Notes: generated by a model from the letters alone, not told the origin. A stretch of DNA of 8,239 nucleotides from Bacteroidota bacterium (GCA_021812865.1 JAKAMP010000059.1:1-8239); one strand, 5' to 3'; positions 1 through 5,947 are shown, counted from the first letter of the stretch. A program made the numbers and translations.

Positions 1-158
1 ATACCCGTGAGCGCCTGTTGCAGGGCATACCTCGAATTTTCCAGGTCGCCGCTGGAATATGAACTTTCGGCTTCATTCAGTTTTGCAGTTACTTCCTGTG
101 CCTGGGCACTGATAATCGATAGAACTGCAAGCGCTATGGTGTAGATCAGTTTTCTCAT
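1..158 (-). CDS. Exported protein of unknown function, N-terminal part only (runs off left edge)
   Basis: The first 52 codons are visible; the rest lies beyond the left edge. Residues 1-20 form a signal peptide: MRK, a hydrophobic stretch LIYTIALAVLSII, then a likely cleavage after AQA (A20/Q21). The mature start has a helical motif, LNEAESSYSSGDLENSRYAL then QQALTG, which matches residues 101-126 of the gene just upstream (SARTAFSAKNYSDAKYSVNQ, then AILGI). The two are therefore likely paralogues. The start ATG overlaps the upstream stop as ATGA, and an AGGAG sits 5 nt before the ATG inside the upstream gene, so translational coupling is likely. The visible part suggests a periplasmic or outer-membrane-side protein with a TPR-like helical pair. 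I do not recognise the family by name. The reading frame and export are well supported; the function is unknown. Confidence 0.8.
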   Translation of the reverse strand, partial: MRKLIYTIALAVLSIISAQAQEVTAKLNEAESSYSSGDLENSRYALQQALTG

Positions 159-976
159 TTTTCTCCTAATGTGGTTTTAATTTTGTCAAGATCAAAAAGA
201 CTGGCAGCATTCATGAATGCGCTCTCACTGTCATAATTCACACCATTGACGGTGAACAGTGAGGACTGGCCAAAGGGAACACTGAGTGTATACCCTGAAT
301 TGTCATCGTACTGAATGATAGCACGGTAGCCTTTGAACTTGGTCTGTTTGGTGTTCTTATCATCGTTCGAGGTGGCATAGGTGCCATTCTGCAGGTACAT
401 ATTCACTGCCGAAAGCATCATGGCATCATTGGCGATGTTTAATTTCAGCTCCTTGTCGTTGGTGCGGTAAATACGCTGAATGGTCAGTCCTACAAGGCCA
501 GAGCTTCCACTGGTTACTTTGTCTTCTTCAGGTACTGTGGGAAGGCCATCGGCTTTTTCAGGCAACTCTTTCAAAACCTTCTGACCTAGTTCCATTTCAA
601 TACCCAGGATAGCCTGATTTACCGAATATTTTGCATCTGAGTAATTTTTCGCAGAAAAAGCGGTTCTGGCTGAAGCAATATTTTCCTTTACATCTGGGGG
701 AGTGGTAACTAATCCGCCTCCCTTGGTGTTTTGAACCGTTCCCGAAGAACTTGACCCTGAAGTACCATAGGTACCCATACTGCCACTGTTTGTATTCCCG
801 GAGGAGTTGCTGTTATTGTTGTTGTTGTTGTTTTGTTGATCCTCTCCGAATATCTTCTTGATGGCCTTATCCTCAGCTTTTCCTTTCACTTTTTTTAGGA
901 AACTCTGCGAATAAGCTTCACCCCCGTACAACAATGGGAGTAGCAGCAACAAGCAAATAATCTTACATTTATTCAT
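155..976 (-). CDS. Exported protein of unknown function with Asn-rich linker
   Basis: The product has 273 residues. Residues 1-23 are a signal peptide (hydrophobic core IICLLLLLPLL, cleavage probably after AYS before Q24). There follows a basic amphipathic stretch, FLKKVKGKAEDKAIKKIFGE (26-45), of a type seen at the mature start of many Bacteroidota exported proteins. Residues 47-88 are a low-complexity linker rich in Asn, Ser and Gly, with seven consecutive Asn at 49-55. A helical motif (about 98-138) resembles the start of the downstream gene. The C-terminal domain (about 160-270) has an alternating beta-strand pattern, with YRAIIQYDD, LSVPFG and FTVNG, and ends in a helix (DLDKIKTTL). No catalytic motif or lipobox is visible, so it is probably soluble and periplasmic or secreted. 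It leads a two-gene minus-strand unit and overlaps the next gene by 4 bp. The function is unknown; a binding or chaperone-like role would be a guess. Confidence 0.85.
   Translation of the reverse strand: MNKCKIICLLLLLPLLYGGEAYSQSFLKKVKGKAEDKAIKKIFGEDQQNNNNNNNSNSSGNTNSGSMGTYGTSGSSSSGTVQNTKGGGLVTTPPDVKENIASARTAFSAKNYSDAKYSVNQAILGIEMELGQKVLKELPEKADGLPTVPEEDKVTSGSSGLVGLTIQRIYRTNDKELKLNIANDAMMLSAVNMYLQNGTYATSNDDKNTKQTKFKGYRAIIQYDDNSGYTLSVPFGQSSLFTVNGVNYDSESAFMNAASLFDLDKIKTTLGEK
812..838. repeat. GTT/AAC trinucleotide microsatellite inside the exported protein gene
   Basis: On the plus strand the stretch reads GTT ATT, five uninterrupted GTT units (818-832), then TTG TTG. On the coding minus strand this is a run of AAC/AAT Asn codons preceded by two CAA Gln codons. 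It encodes the poly-Asn part of the linker. Slippage by whole units would keep the reading frame and change only the linker length, so this is not an on/off switch. Confidence 0.8.
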
Positions 977-1024
977 AGGTATGGTGTTAAGTTAGTTATC
1001 TTAAAAGAATCATCAAACGGGAAA

Positions 1025-1050
1025 TAAAGGTACAATAATATTGTCTAAAT
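1025..1050 (-). promoter_or_regulatory. Candidate Bacteroidota-type promoter for the exported-protein pair
   Basis: On the minus strand, TACCTTTA (1032 to 1025) matches the Bacteroidota -7 consensus TAnnTTTG except at the last base. About 13 bp upstream lies ATTTAG (1050 to 1045), which is a poor -33 element at shorter than usual spacing. The implied transcription start is near 1019, giving a leader of roughly 40 nt. This is a match by eye only. Confidence 0.3.
1032..1044. repeat. Short hyphenated palindrome, possible operator
   Basis: ACAAT and ATTGT form perfect 5-bp arms around a 3-bp AAT centre. The palindrome lies in the spacer of the candidate minus-strand promoter and touches its -7 box by one base, a position where a repressor could act. 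AT-rich sequence makes chance occurrence quite possible. Confidence 0.35.
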
Positions 1051-1209
1051 TGAATAGGGCAGACTCGGGCATTTGTCAAACAAAACCTGCACTTACCATT
1101 CTGCCTGGGTTCTTCTGTCAATAATGACTGATTTAACGGGCAGCAGAGCCTGTAATTCCAAGTAAAGAAAGTCCCTGAGAGGATGAATTTCGGTTCAAAA
1201 ACTTTCCGG

Positions 1210-1245
1210 TTTCTGAATGGATAATGCCTATTAAAATTAAATTTG
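1210..1245 (+). promoter_or_regulatory. Candidate promoter for the hydrolase-GSCFA operon
   Basis: TAAATTTG at 1238-1245 fits the Bacteroidota -7 consensus TAnnTTTG at every fixed position. Upstream, TTTCTG at 1210-1215 could be the -33 TTTG-like element, although its spacing (22 bp) is slightly long. The implied start near 1252 gives a leader of about 40 nt, which would contain the nine-codon ORF at 1266-1295. Confidence 0.45.
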
Positions 1246-1265
1246 TGTGATAGGGTGAAATTTTC

Positions 1266-1295
1266 ATGACCAACCTAAAACAGCCACAACCATGA
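1266..1295 (+). promoter_or_regulatory. Nine-codon leader ORF overlapping the hydrolase start (ATGA)
   Basis: An ATG at 1266 opens a frame encoding MTNLKQPQP whose TGA (1293-1295) overlaps the hydrolase ATG (1292-1294) as ATGA. This is the classic layout for termination-reinitiation coupling. No strong Shine-Dalgarno precedes either ATG. The leader ORF may simply be a chance frame; the exact stop/start overlap is the only support. Confidence 0.3.
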
Positions 1296-2155
1296 AGCAT
1301 CAGGAATATTTTTGGAAATCGCACGACGGACTGGATATCTATGCACAAAGCTGGCGGCCGGAGATTAGCCAGCCTATCGCGGTCATTAACCTGGTTCATG
1401 GTTTGGGAGAGCACAGCGGACGATATACTGAATGGGCTGAATGGTTTGTCACTGAAGGATATGCATTTCTTGCCATGGATTACCGCGGGCATGGAAAATC
1501 AGGTGGTAAACGGGGGCATACCGATGAATATTTGTCATATATGCGCGATATCGGTTTACTACTCTCAAAGTCAGAGGAGCTTTTTCCGAATATACCGGTG
1601 ATCCTATACGGCCACAGCCTGGGCGGTAACCTGGCGATCAATTATGCCATTCGGTTCCGCCCGGCGATTTTTGCCCTTATCGCCACTTCCCCCTGGCTTA
1701 AACTGGCCTTTGAACCTCCACGGCTGAAAATCTGGGCAGCAAAGATACTCAGGAGCCTGTTCCCAGCTATGCTTAACTCCAACGGACTGGTGGCAAGCCA
1801 GCTCTCGCGCGATCCCGAAGTTGGAATACAATATGCCCGGGATCCCCTGGTGCACAACAAAATATCGCTTACAACTTTTTTTGCTGTAATGACGGCCGGT
1901 AACGAGGGCATAAAGAATGCATACAAGATCAATGTTCCTTTCCTGCTGATGCATGGCTCGGGTGACATGATCACTTCCCATTCCGCATCGCAGGACCTAG
2001 TAAAAAATTCAAATGATACCACCACTTTCAGGCTATGGAAGGACGCATACCATGAACTGCATCATGAACCCAATAAACAGGAAGTTTTCAGATATACCCT
2101 GAAGTGGCTTGACGAGTTGATCAAGGAGAAGAAAGAAATGAATGGATACTTTTAG
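1292..2155 (+). CDS. Alpha/beta hydrolase, monoacylglycerol lipase-like (serine aminopeptidase S33/Hydrolase_4 type)
   Basis: The product has 287 residues, the usual length for the family. The oxyanion-hole motif is HGLGEH at 36-41. The nucleophile elbow is GHSLGG at 107-112, with Ser109. The acid residue is probably Asp225 in HGSGD (221-225), and the histidine is probably His254 in AYHELHHE (252-259). The stretch MDYRGHGKSGG (62-72) is also typical. The lid region (about 135-200) carries hydrophobic patches, as expected for a lipid or acyl-ester substrate. There is no signal peptide, so it probably acts in the cytoplasm. Expected chemistry is hydrolysis of monoacylglycerol or lysophospholipid acyl esters, but substrate cannot be read from sequence and the fold also covers other esterases. 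It overlaps the next gene by 14 bp, so the two are co-transcribed and probably translationally coupled. The start has no clear ribosome-binding site. Confidence 0.93.
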   Translation: MKHQEYFWKSHDGLDIYAQSWRPEISQPIAVINLVHGLGEHSGRYTEWAEWFVTEGYAFLAMDYRGHGKSGGKRGHTDEYLSYMRDIGLLLSKSEELFPNIPVILYGHSLGGNLAINYAIRFRPAIFALIATSPWLKLAFEPPRLKIWAAKILRSLFPAMLNSNGLVASQLSRDPEVGIQYARDPLVHNKISLTTFFAVMTAGNEGIKNAYKINVPFLLMHGSGDMITSHSASQDLVKNSNDTTTFRLWKDAYHELHHEPNKQEVFRYTLKWLDELIKEKKEMNGYF

Positions 2156-3134
2156 AACCCCGATAAAAGTCAGTCCCAGCCGGGAAAAAATCCGTTATAC
2201 CGACGGATTGCTCTTCCTTGGTTCCTGTTTTACGGGATATATCGGTTCACGTTTACTGGACCTTCATTTCAATGCCCTTGTAAATCCTTCCGGCGTACTG
2301 TTCAATCCTTCGAGTATCGCCCACACCCTGCGAAGAATCCATTCCGGTGAGTTGTATCAGGAGAATGAACTGGGCTTTTATCGCGATTTATGGTTCAGCT
2401 TTGACCATCACACCAGTTTTTCGCACCCTGACAAGGCTAACTGTCTGGAAATGATTAACCGGGAGGCAGAAAAAGCACAGCACCATTTCGCGAATAGCCG
2501 TTTTCTGTTTGTTACTTTCGGTACAGCCTGGGTTTACCGGCTCATTGAAACCGGTAAAATCGTAGCCAACTGTCATAAATGGCCTGCCTCGCATTTTAAC
2601 CGCATCCTGCTCTTCCCGGATGAGATTGTCAGGGAATATACCGGGCTGATAGGGGAACTCAGGCAACAACATCCAGGATTGCAGGTGATTTTCTCCGTAA
2701 GTCCGGTAAGGCACCTGGGTGACGGCATGCAGGAAAACCAGCTGAGCAAATCTATTTTGATTCAGGCCGTCAATGAGCTGACCTCCAGGATAGAGTTGTG
2801 CCATTACTTTCCCGCCTACGAAATCATGATGGATGACCTGCGCGATTACCGATTCTATGAACCCGATATGGTGCATCCAAACAATCTTGCCATTGATTAT
2901 ATCTGGAAGGTATTCATGGAGACATTTATGGACAAGGAAACCATTTCAATTGCCGAGGAAGTGGATAAACTCCGGAAGGCCAGCCTCCACCAGCCGGTTC
3001 ACCCGAGTGGAAAAGAGTATCAAATATTTTGTGAATCACAGTTGAGAAATCTATCCAGCCTGAAATTGCGCTATCCCTTCCTTGATCTCTCTGCAGAAGA
3101 AATCCGTTTCATTGAAAGACACTCAAGCCATTGA
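2142..3134 (+). CDS. GSCFA family protein (SGNH/GDSL-like hydrolase)
   Basis: The product has 330 residues. The signature lies near the N-terminus as LGSCFTG (26-32), with Thr31 in place of the Ala that gives the family its name. Further conserved-looking blocks are NPSGVLFNP (48-56), VTFGTAWVY (124-132), SVSPVRH (185-191) and YFPAYEIM (222-229). Near the end comes YEPDMVHPN (239-247), where Asp242 and His245 resemble the DxxH end of SGNH enzymes. Ser28 or Cys29 may serve as nucleophile, but this is inferred. There is no signal peptide. GSCFA proteins are common in Bacteroidota and are grouped with SGNH hydrolases; their substrate is not established to my knowledge. The ATG at 2142 lies inside the hydrolase gene, 12 nt after AAGGAG (2124-2129), and gives the full family N-terminus. 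The tight overlap suggests a shared pathway with the hydrolase. Confidence 0.9.
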   Translation: MDTFRTPIKVSPSREKIRYTDGLLFLGSCFTGYIGSRLLDLHFNALVNPSGVLFNPSSIAHTLRRIHSGELYQENELGFYRDLWFSFDHHTSFSHPDKANCLEMINREAEKAQHHFANSRFLFVTFGTAWVYRLIETGKIVANCHKWPASHFNRILLFPDEIVREYTGLIGELRQQHPGLQVIFSVSPVRHLGDGMQENQLSKSILIQAVNELTSRIELCHYFPAYEIMMDDLRDYRFYEPDMVHPNNLAIDYIWKVFMETFMDKETISIAEEVDKLRKASLHQPVHPSGKEYQIFCESQLRNLSSLKLRYPFLDLSAEEIRFIERHSSH

Positions 3135-3190
3135 CCAAGGCCAAGGCAAATTTCTCCCGCCTTCCACAAACCTTATTTTTGTCTGTTTTT

Positions 3191-3219
3191 AACTTAAGTT
3201 ACCCCTGCCTATTTAAGTT
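3191..3219. repeat. Ten-base palindrome plus repeated half-site
   Basis: AACTTAAGTT at 3191-3200 is a perfect palindrome. Its right half recurs as TTAAGTT at 3213-3219, 19 bp after the first copy (3194-3200). The left half (3191-3197) could also pair with the second copy as a 7-bp stem with a 15-nt loop. It lies about 60 bp after the GSCFA stop, in AT-rich sequence. Confidence 0.4.
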
Positions 3220-3582
3220 CTACTTTGAAAGATTCATTTTTAAGAAAACCCTGAAAGGATTTACAAAAAATATTTCCTCAAAAAATGGCCACTCATTGTG
3301 TACCTCGATGTGCAGAATGTAAAGCTGACCCTCCTCCTGTCCTGGTGAGAAAAGAAGACACGAATGGCGTACCCCTTCCGGCCAACGGGAATCCGCCATG
3401 CTACCCATTGCAGCAGATTTCAGGCGTAGACGGAGGCATCGTTCTCTTCACCATCAGGGAATTATTCAGTTTTAACCTTTCAATCATACGCACGAAACCA
3501 ATCATTGAATGACTGCCCTTCACCGGTAGAGGATGGGAAATGAAAAGCGGCACAGCAGGCTGCAGATTGCATTTTATTCCGT

Positions 3583-3607
3583 GATACTCAGGAGGGGAGT
3601 ATCCTGA
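3583..3607. repeat. Two mutually exclusive inverted repeats in a 25-bp stretch
   Basis: GATACTC (3583-3589) pairs perfectly with GAGTATC (3597-3603) around a 7-nt loop. TCAGGA (3588-3593) pairs perfectly with TCCTGA (3602-3607) around an 8-nt loop. The two stems share bases at 3588-3589 and 3602-3603, so only one can form at a time. No U-tract follows directly, which argues against a standard terminator. The site lies about 136 bp before the kinase start. Confidence 0.5.
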
Positions 3608-3670
3608 AAATCCATTTTTGACAAGCAGGATGAGTTGAAAAATTCTGGTTAAACCGTATTTTTACCTTCA

Positions 3671-3705
3671 TTGTTTTCTTCTGCAATAAAAAAACGTTAA
3701 TTTTC
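3671..3705 (+). promoter_or_regulatory. Candidate promoter for the histidine kinase
   Basis: TAATTTTC at 3698-3705 resembles the TAnnTTTG -7 box with a mismatch at the last base. TTG at 3671-3673, followed by TTTTC, is the best -33 candidate, at 24-bp spacing. The implied leader is about 30 nt. The region is so AT-rich that this match has little weight. Confidence 0.25.
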
Positions 3706-3742
3706 GGATTGTTAAAATATTGATTTTCTTTTCGGTTTATTC

Positions 3743-5089
3743 ATGCATTTCAACATTGACCTGCGAAACATAGTATTTATTGCAGCCGGTACATTCTGGC
3801 TCATGGCTTTGTTGCTGGCGTTACTTATTAAGTCGGAAACTCCCATCAAGGGTCCGAAAGAGTGGTCGGTGGGAAATGTGCTGAGCGGCATCGGTCTGTT
3901 CCTTTTCGGTTTGGACGGTGTTATTCCCGATCTTTTCTCGATTTCGGTGAGCAACTTCTTTATTACAATTGGGCTGAGCTACTATCTGAAAGGCGTATGG
4001 CTGTTTCGCGAGAAGAAAGTCAATTACTGGATTTTCTGGATTCTCCCGGTTTTCTCGTTTGTCCAAAGTATGATTTTTACAGATATATGGCAGTGGTATG
4101 ATGTTCGCAGGGTACTATTCTCCCTCACCATCATGACCGGCAGTCTTCTTCTGGCAAACGAAACCCTTATCCCTGCAAAGAAGCCTTTACTTATTGCCTT
4201 GAGGATTACAGCCATCTCATCCACCATTTTTGCCAGCATCATGTTGATCCGGGCAATCGCAACCATCTTGTTTCCTATTCCCAGTAATATTGTCTCTACG
4301 CCTGTAACGGTGAGTGTATGGCTGGCTACTGCAGTTGCCCAGATTGTCAATTCGTTTGGGTTTCTCTTTATGTTTTTATACAAGCAGGCGGAGGAACTGA
4401 AGATGAAAGTTTCGGGCATGAGCAGATTCTATTTCATCCTGGCACACGATCTTCGAGGGCCTATAGGAACCGTGAAATCTATGGCTGAAGTGGTTGCTAC
4501 GGCCCCCGGGCTTGGAGAAACTGAAAAAGAAATCGTTGCCGCCATTCAAAAAAGCAGTTCCAATACATACACTCTGCTGGAAAACCTGCTGGAATGGGGG
4601 AGGAACATCACCGGGGAACTTCAACCCCAGGAAAAGGAAGTCAGTCTCGCATCCCTGGCCCAGCAGGTTACGGAATTGCTGGAACCTATGGCCGAGGAAA
4701 AGGGGATTGATTTTCGTTGTGATCTGGCTGCCAGGGCAACCGTACTTGCTGACGAACAGATGGTACATACGATAATCAGGAATATTCTCTCCAATGCCAT
4801 CAAATTTACCGCCCAGAACGGCCATATTTCAGTTGCAACCGGTGAATCTACCTGGGGGTGCTGGTTTGTCATTGAGGACAATGGAGTAGGAATTATGGAG
4901 GAAAGCCTTTCCAAACTTTCCGAACCTTTCCCTTCTCTGTCTACACCCGGAACCAACGGAGAAAAGGGTTTTGGACTGGGGCTTTCCCTCTGCAGGTATC
5001 TTATAGCCCGGAACAAGGGGTATTTTCAAATTGAAAGCAAAGAAGGGAAAGGAACCCGTGTGAAGGTTAGTTTTCAAAGGCATTCATGA
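3743..5089 (+). CDS. Seven-TM sensor histidine kinase (orphan)
   Basis: The product has 448 residues. Seven hydrophobic segments are readable at about 9-29, 43-62, 66-88, 95-113, 121-143, 148-176 and 188-213, with only short loops, so sensing is probably within or at the membrane. The dimerisation/phosphoacceptor domain follows, with the H-box AHDLRGP (234-240, His235) and a second helix at about 257-288. The ATPase domain (about 300-446) has an N-box with NILSNAIKF (347-355), a G1 box EDNGVGI (378-384), an F-box region around EPF (394-396) and a G2 box GFGLGLSLC (409-417). All kinase motifs look intact, so it should autophosphorylate. No response regulator is next to it; the neighbouring sigma-54 activator lacks a receiver domain. 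It converges with kdsB, with only 23 bp between the stops. The seven-TM module is not one I can name, and the signal is unknown. Confidence 0.92.
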   Translation: MHFNIDLRNIVFIAAGTFWLMALLLALLIKSETPIKGPKEWSVGNVLSGIGLFLFGLDGVIPDLFSISVSNFFITIGLSYYLKGVWLFREKKVNYWIFWILPVFSFVQSMIFTDIWQWYDVRRVLFSLTIMTGSLLLANETLIPAKKPLLIALRITAISSTIFASIMLIRAIATILFPIPSNIVSTPVTVSVWLATAVAQIVNSFGFLFMFLYKQAEELKMKVSGMSRFYFILAHDLRGPIGTVKSMAEVVATAPGLGETEKEIVAAIQKSSSNTYTLLENLLEWGRNITGELQPQEKEVSLASLAQQVTELLEPMAEEKGIDFRCDLAARATVLADEQMVHTIIRNILSNAIKFTAQNGHISVATGESTWGCWFVIEDNGVGIMEESLSKLSEPFPSLSTPGTNGEKGFGLGLSLCRYLIARNKGYFQIESKEGKGTRVKVSFQRHS

Positions 5090-5112
5090 ATACTTCATCA
5101 GGCTTTTTCAGA

Positions 5113-5868
5113 TCAGCCCCGGCTTTTCAGAAATTCATTCACTTTTCCCAGGTCCGCTGGTGTATCAACAGCCAGGTTCTCTGTGTCTGTCTCCGCGGTT
5201 TGAATGCGATACCCATTTTCAAGCCACCGGTTTTGTTCCAGGGATTCGGCCAGTTCAAGGTTGGATGGGTCAAGCTGGGTGATTTCCAGTAGCGTTTTGA
5301 ACCGGTATGCATAGATACCAATGTGCTTTAAGAAGGTTTGGACCTTCAGCCAATCTTCCTTCGAGGAATTCCTGACATAAGGAATGGTGGAACGGCTGAA
5401 ATAGATGGCTTCCTTTTGCCGGTTAAGGATTACTTTGGGTATGTTCGGATTGAAAAGATCTTCCTCCGAGGCTACTCTTTTAACCAGGGTGGCAATCTCG
5501 GTTTCCTTTCCCTCAAAGCAGCTCTTCAGCAATTCAAGCTGGGAAGGCTGAATGAAGGGTTCATCGCCCTGGATGTTGATCACAATATCAAATGGTTCCT
5601 GAACATCCCTGTGTATGGTCTGTACAGCTTCTGCACAACGATCGGTCCCGCTCCGGTGCGTCGATGCAGTCATCACCACCCTGCCGCCGAACGATCTCAC
5701 GTGTTGCGCAATGCGTTCATCATCGGTGGCCACATATACGTCGGTTAATACCTGGGAAACCTGCTCATATACCCTCCTTATCATTGATTTTCCTCCAATG
5801 TCAGCCAGGGGCTTGCCTGGAAAACGCGTAGAGGCATACCGCGAGGGAATCAGTCCGAGAAACCGCAT
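5113..5868 (-). CDS. kdsB: 3-deoxy-manno-octulosonate cytidylyltransferase (CMP-KDO synthetase)
   Basis: The product has 251 residues, the normal length. KdsB joins KDO to CMP using CTP, giving the activated sugar for the lipid A-KDO part of lipopolysaccharide; it is cytoplasmic. The nucleotide-binding signature IPSRYASTRFPGKPL is at 7-21. Other family blocks are VATDDERI (46-53), HRSGTDRCAEA (71-81), INIQGDEPFI (97-106, where Asp102 is the expected metal ligand), IYFSRSTIPY (155-164), HIGIYAYR (182-189) and AVDTPADL (233-240, second metal-binding Asp at 235). The ATG is the first in frame after a stop codon (TAA) just upstream, so the start is firm. The gene diverges from the sigma-54 activator-lptE operon, which also serves lipopolysaccharide, across 196 bp. 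No convincing terminator lies in the 23-bp gap to the convergent kinase. Confidence 0.97.
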   Translation of the reverse strand: MRFLGLIPSRYASTRFPGKPLADIGGKSMIRRVYEQVSQVLTDVYVATDDERIAQHVRSFGGRVVMTASTHRSGTDRCAEAVQTIHRDVQEPFDIVINIQGDEPFIQPSQLELLKSCFEGKETEIATLVKRVASEEDLFNPNIPKVILNRQKEAIYFSRSTIPYVRNSSKEDWLKVQTFLKHIGIYAYRFKTLLEITQLDPSNLELAESLEQNRWLENGYRIQTAETDTENLAVDTPADLGKVNEFLKSRG

Positions 5869-5889
5869 ACGTAAAATTTATTATGGCGT

Positions 5890-5919
5890 CAAATTTATTA
5901 AAAACTTTTTATATTGTAA
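5890..5919 (-). promoter_or_regulatory. Candidate kdsB promoter
   Basis: On the minus strand TAAATTTG (5897 to 5890) fits the Bacteroidota -7 consensus at every fixed position. TTACAA (5919 to 5914) lies 16 bp further upstream, but it is not the usual TTTG -33 element. The implied transcription start near 5884 would leave a leader of only about 16 nt. The upstream element abuts the phased repeats at 5918-5947. Confidence 0.4.
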
Positions 5920-5947
5920 TTTTGTCATGTTTTGCTCAATTTTGTCA
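5918..5947. repeat. Phased direct repeat in the kdsB / activator divergent region
   Basis: AATTTTGTCA occurs perfectly at 5918-5927 and 5938-5947, 20 bp apart. Between them lies a partial copy, TTTTGCTCA (5930-5938). The TTTTG cores therefore start at 5920, 5930 and 5940, exactly 10 bp apart, on one face of the helix. This arrangement suits a cooperative DNA-binding protein or intrinsic bending by phased T-tracts. It lies just upstream of the candidate kdsB promoter and about 120 bp before the activator start. Confidence 0.6.

Larger units (their letters stand above)
977..1291. other. Divergent intergenic region (315 bp)
   Basis: This region separates the minus-strand exported-protein pair from the plus-strand hydrolase operon, so it should carry both promoters. 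It holds a TACCTTTA box near the minus-strand gene, an imperfect palindrome at 1032-1044, two GGGCA units 10 bp apart (1057-1061 and 1067-1071), a TAAATTTG box at 1238-1245 and a nine-codon leader ORF. The middle, about 1080-1200, shows nothing I can assign. An open frame crossing 1133-1291 on the minus strand is only the tail of a frame lying antisense to the hydrolase. Confidence 0.6.
3135..3742. other. 608-bp region without a convincing gene
   Basis: The region between the GSCFA gene and the histidine kinase changes composition. About 3181-3300 is strongly AT-rich (36 of 120 bases are G or C), while 3301-3420 is GC-richer (64 of 120), and AT-rich sequence returns toward the kinase. One short plus-strand frame (3285-3512, 75 codons, ATG start) covers the GC-richer patch. 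Its product has a CVPRCAEC cluster near the N-terminus but no ribosome-binding site and no family I recognise, so I do not call it a gene. Small symmetries are present at 3191-3200 and 3583-3607, and a candidate kinase promoter lies near the right end. I see no tRNA-like or clear terminator structure. Confidence 0.6.

Noticed and set aside
375..388. TGGCA/TGCCA inverted repeat
   Set aside because: It lies in the middle of a coding sequence, has only 5-bp arms and no regulatory context.
1133..1492. 119-codon minus-strand open frame
   Set aside because: Most of it lies antisense to the well-supported hydrolase, and its product shows no domain or export signal.
3143..3190. Possible terminator after the GSCFA gene (AAGGC/GCCTT stem, later T-runs)
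   Set aside because: The stem is only 5 bp with an 11-nt loop, and the T-rich stretch starts several bases after the stem.
3131..3322. 63-codon plus-strand frame after the GSCFA gene
   Set aside because: It needs a TTG start inside the GSCFA gene end, has no ribosome-binding site and encodes a biased, Phe/Lys-rich product typical of AT-rich non-coding DNA.
3220..3408. 62-codon minus-strand frame in the 608-bp gap
   Set aside because: No recognisable family, no promoter or ribosome-binding signal, and it crosses the abrupt change in base composition.
5082..5124. Terminator between the convergent kinase and kdsB genes
   Set aside because: Only a 10-bp palindrome over the kinase stop (ATTCATGAAT) and 4-bp GGCT/AGCC stems are present; none is a GC-rich hairpin followed by a T-run.
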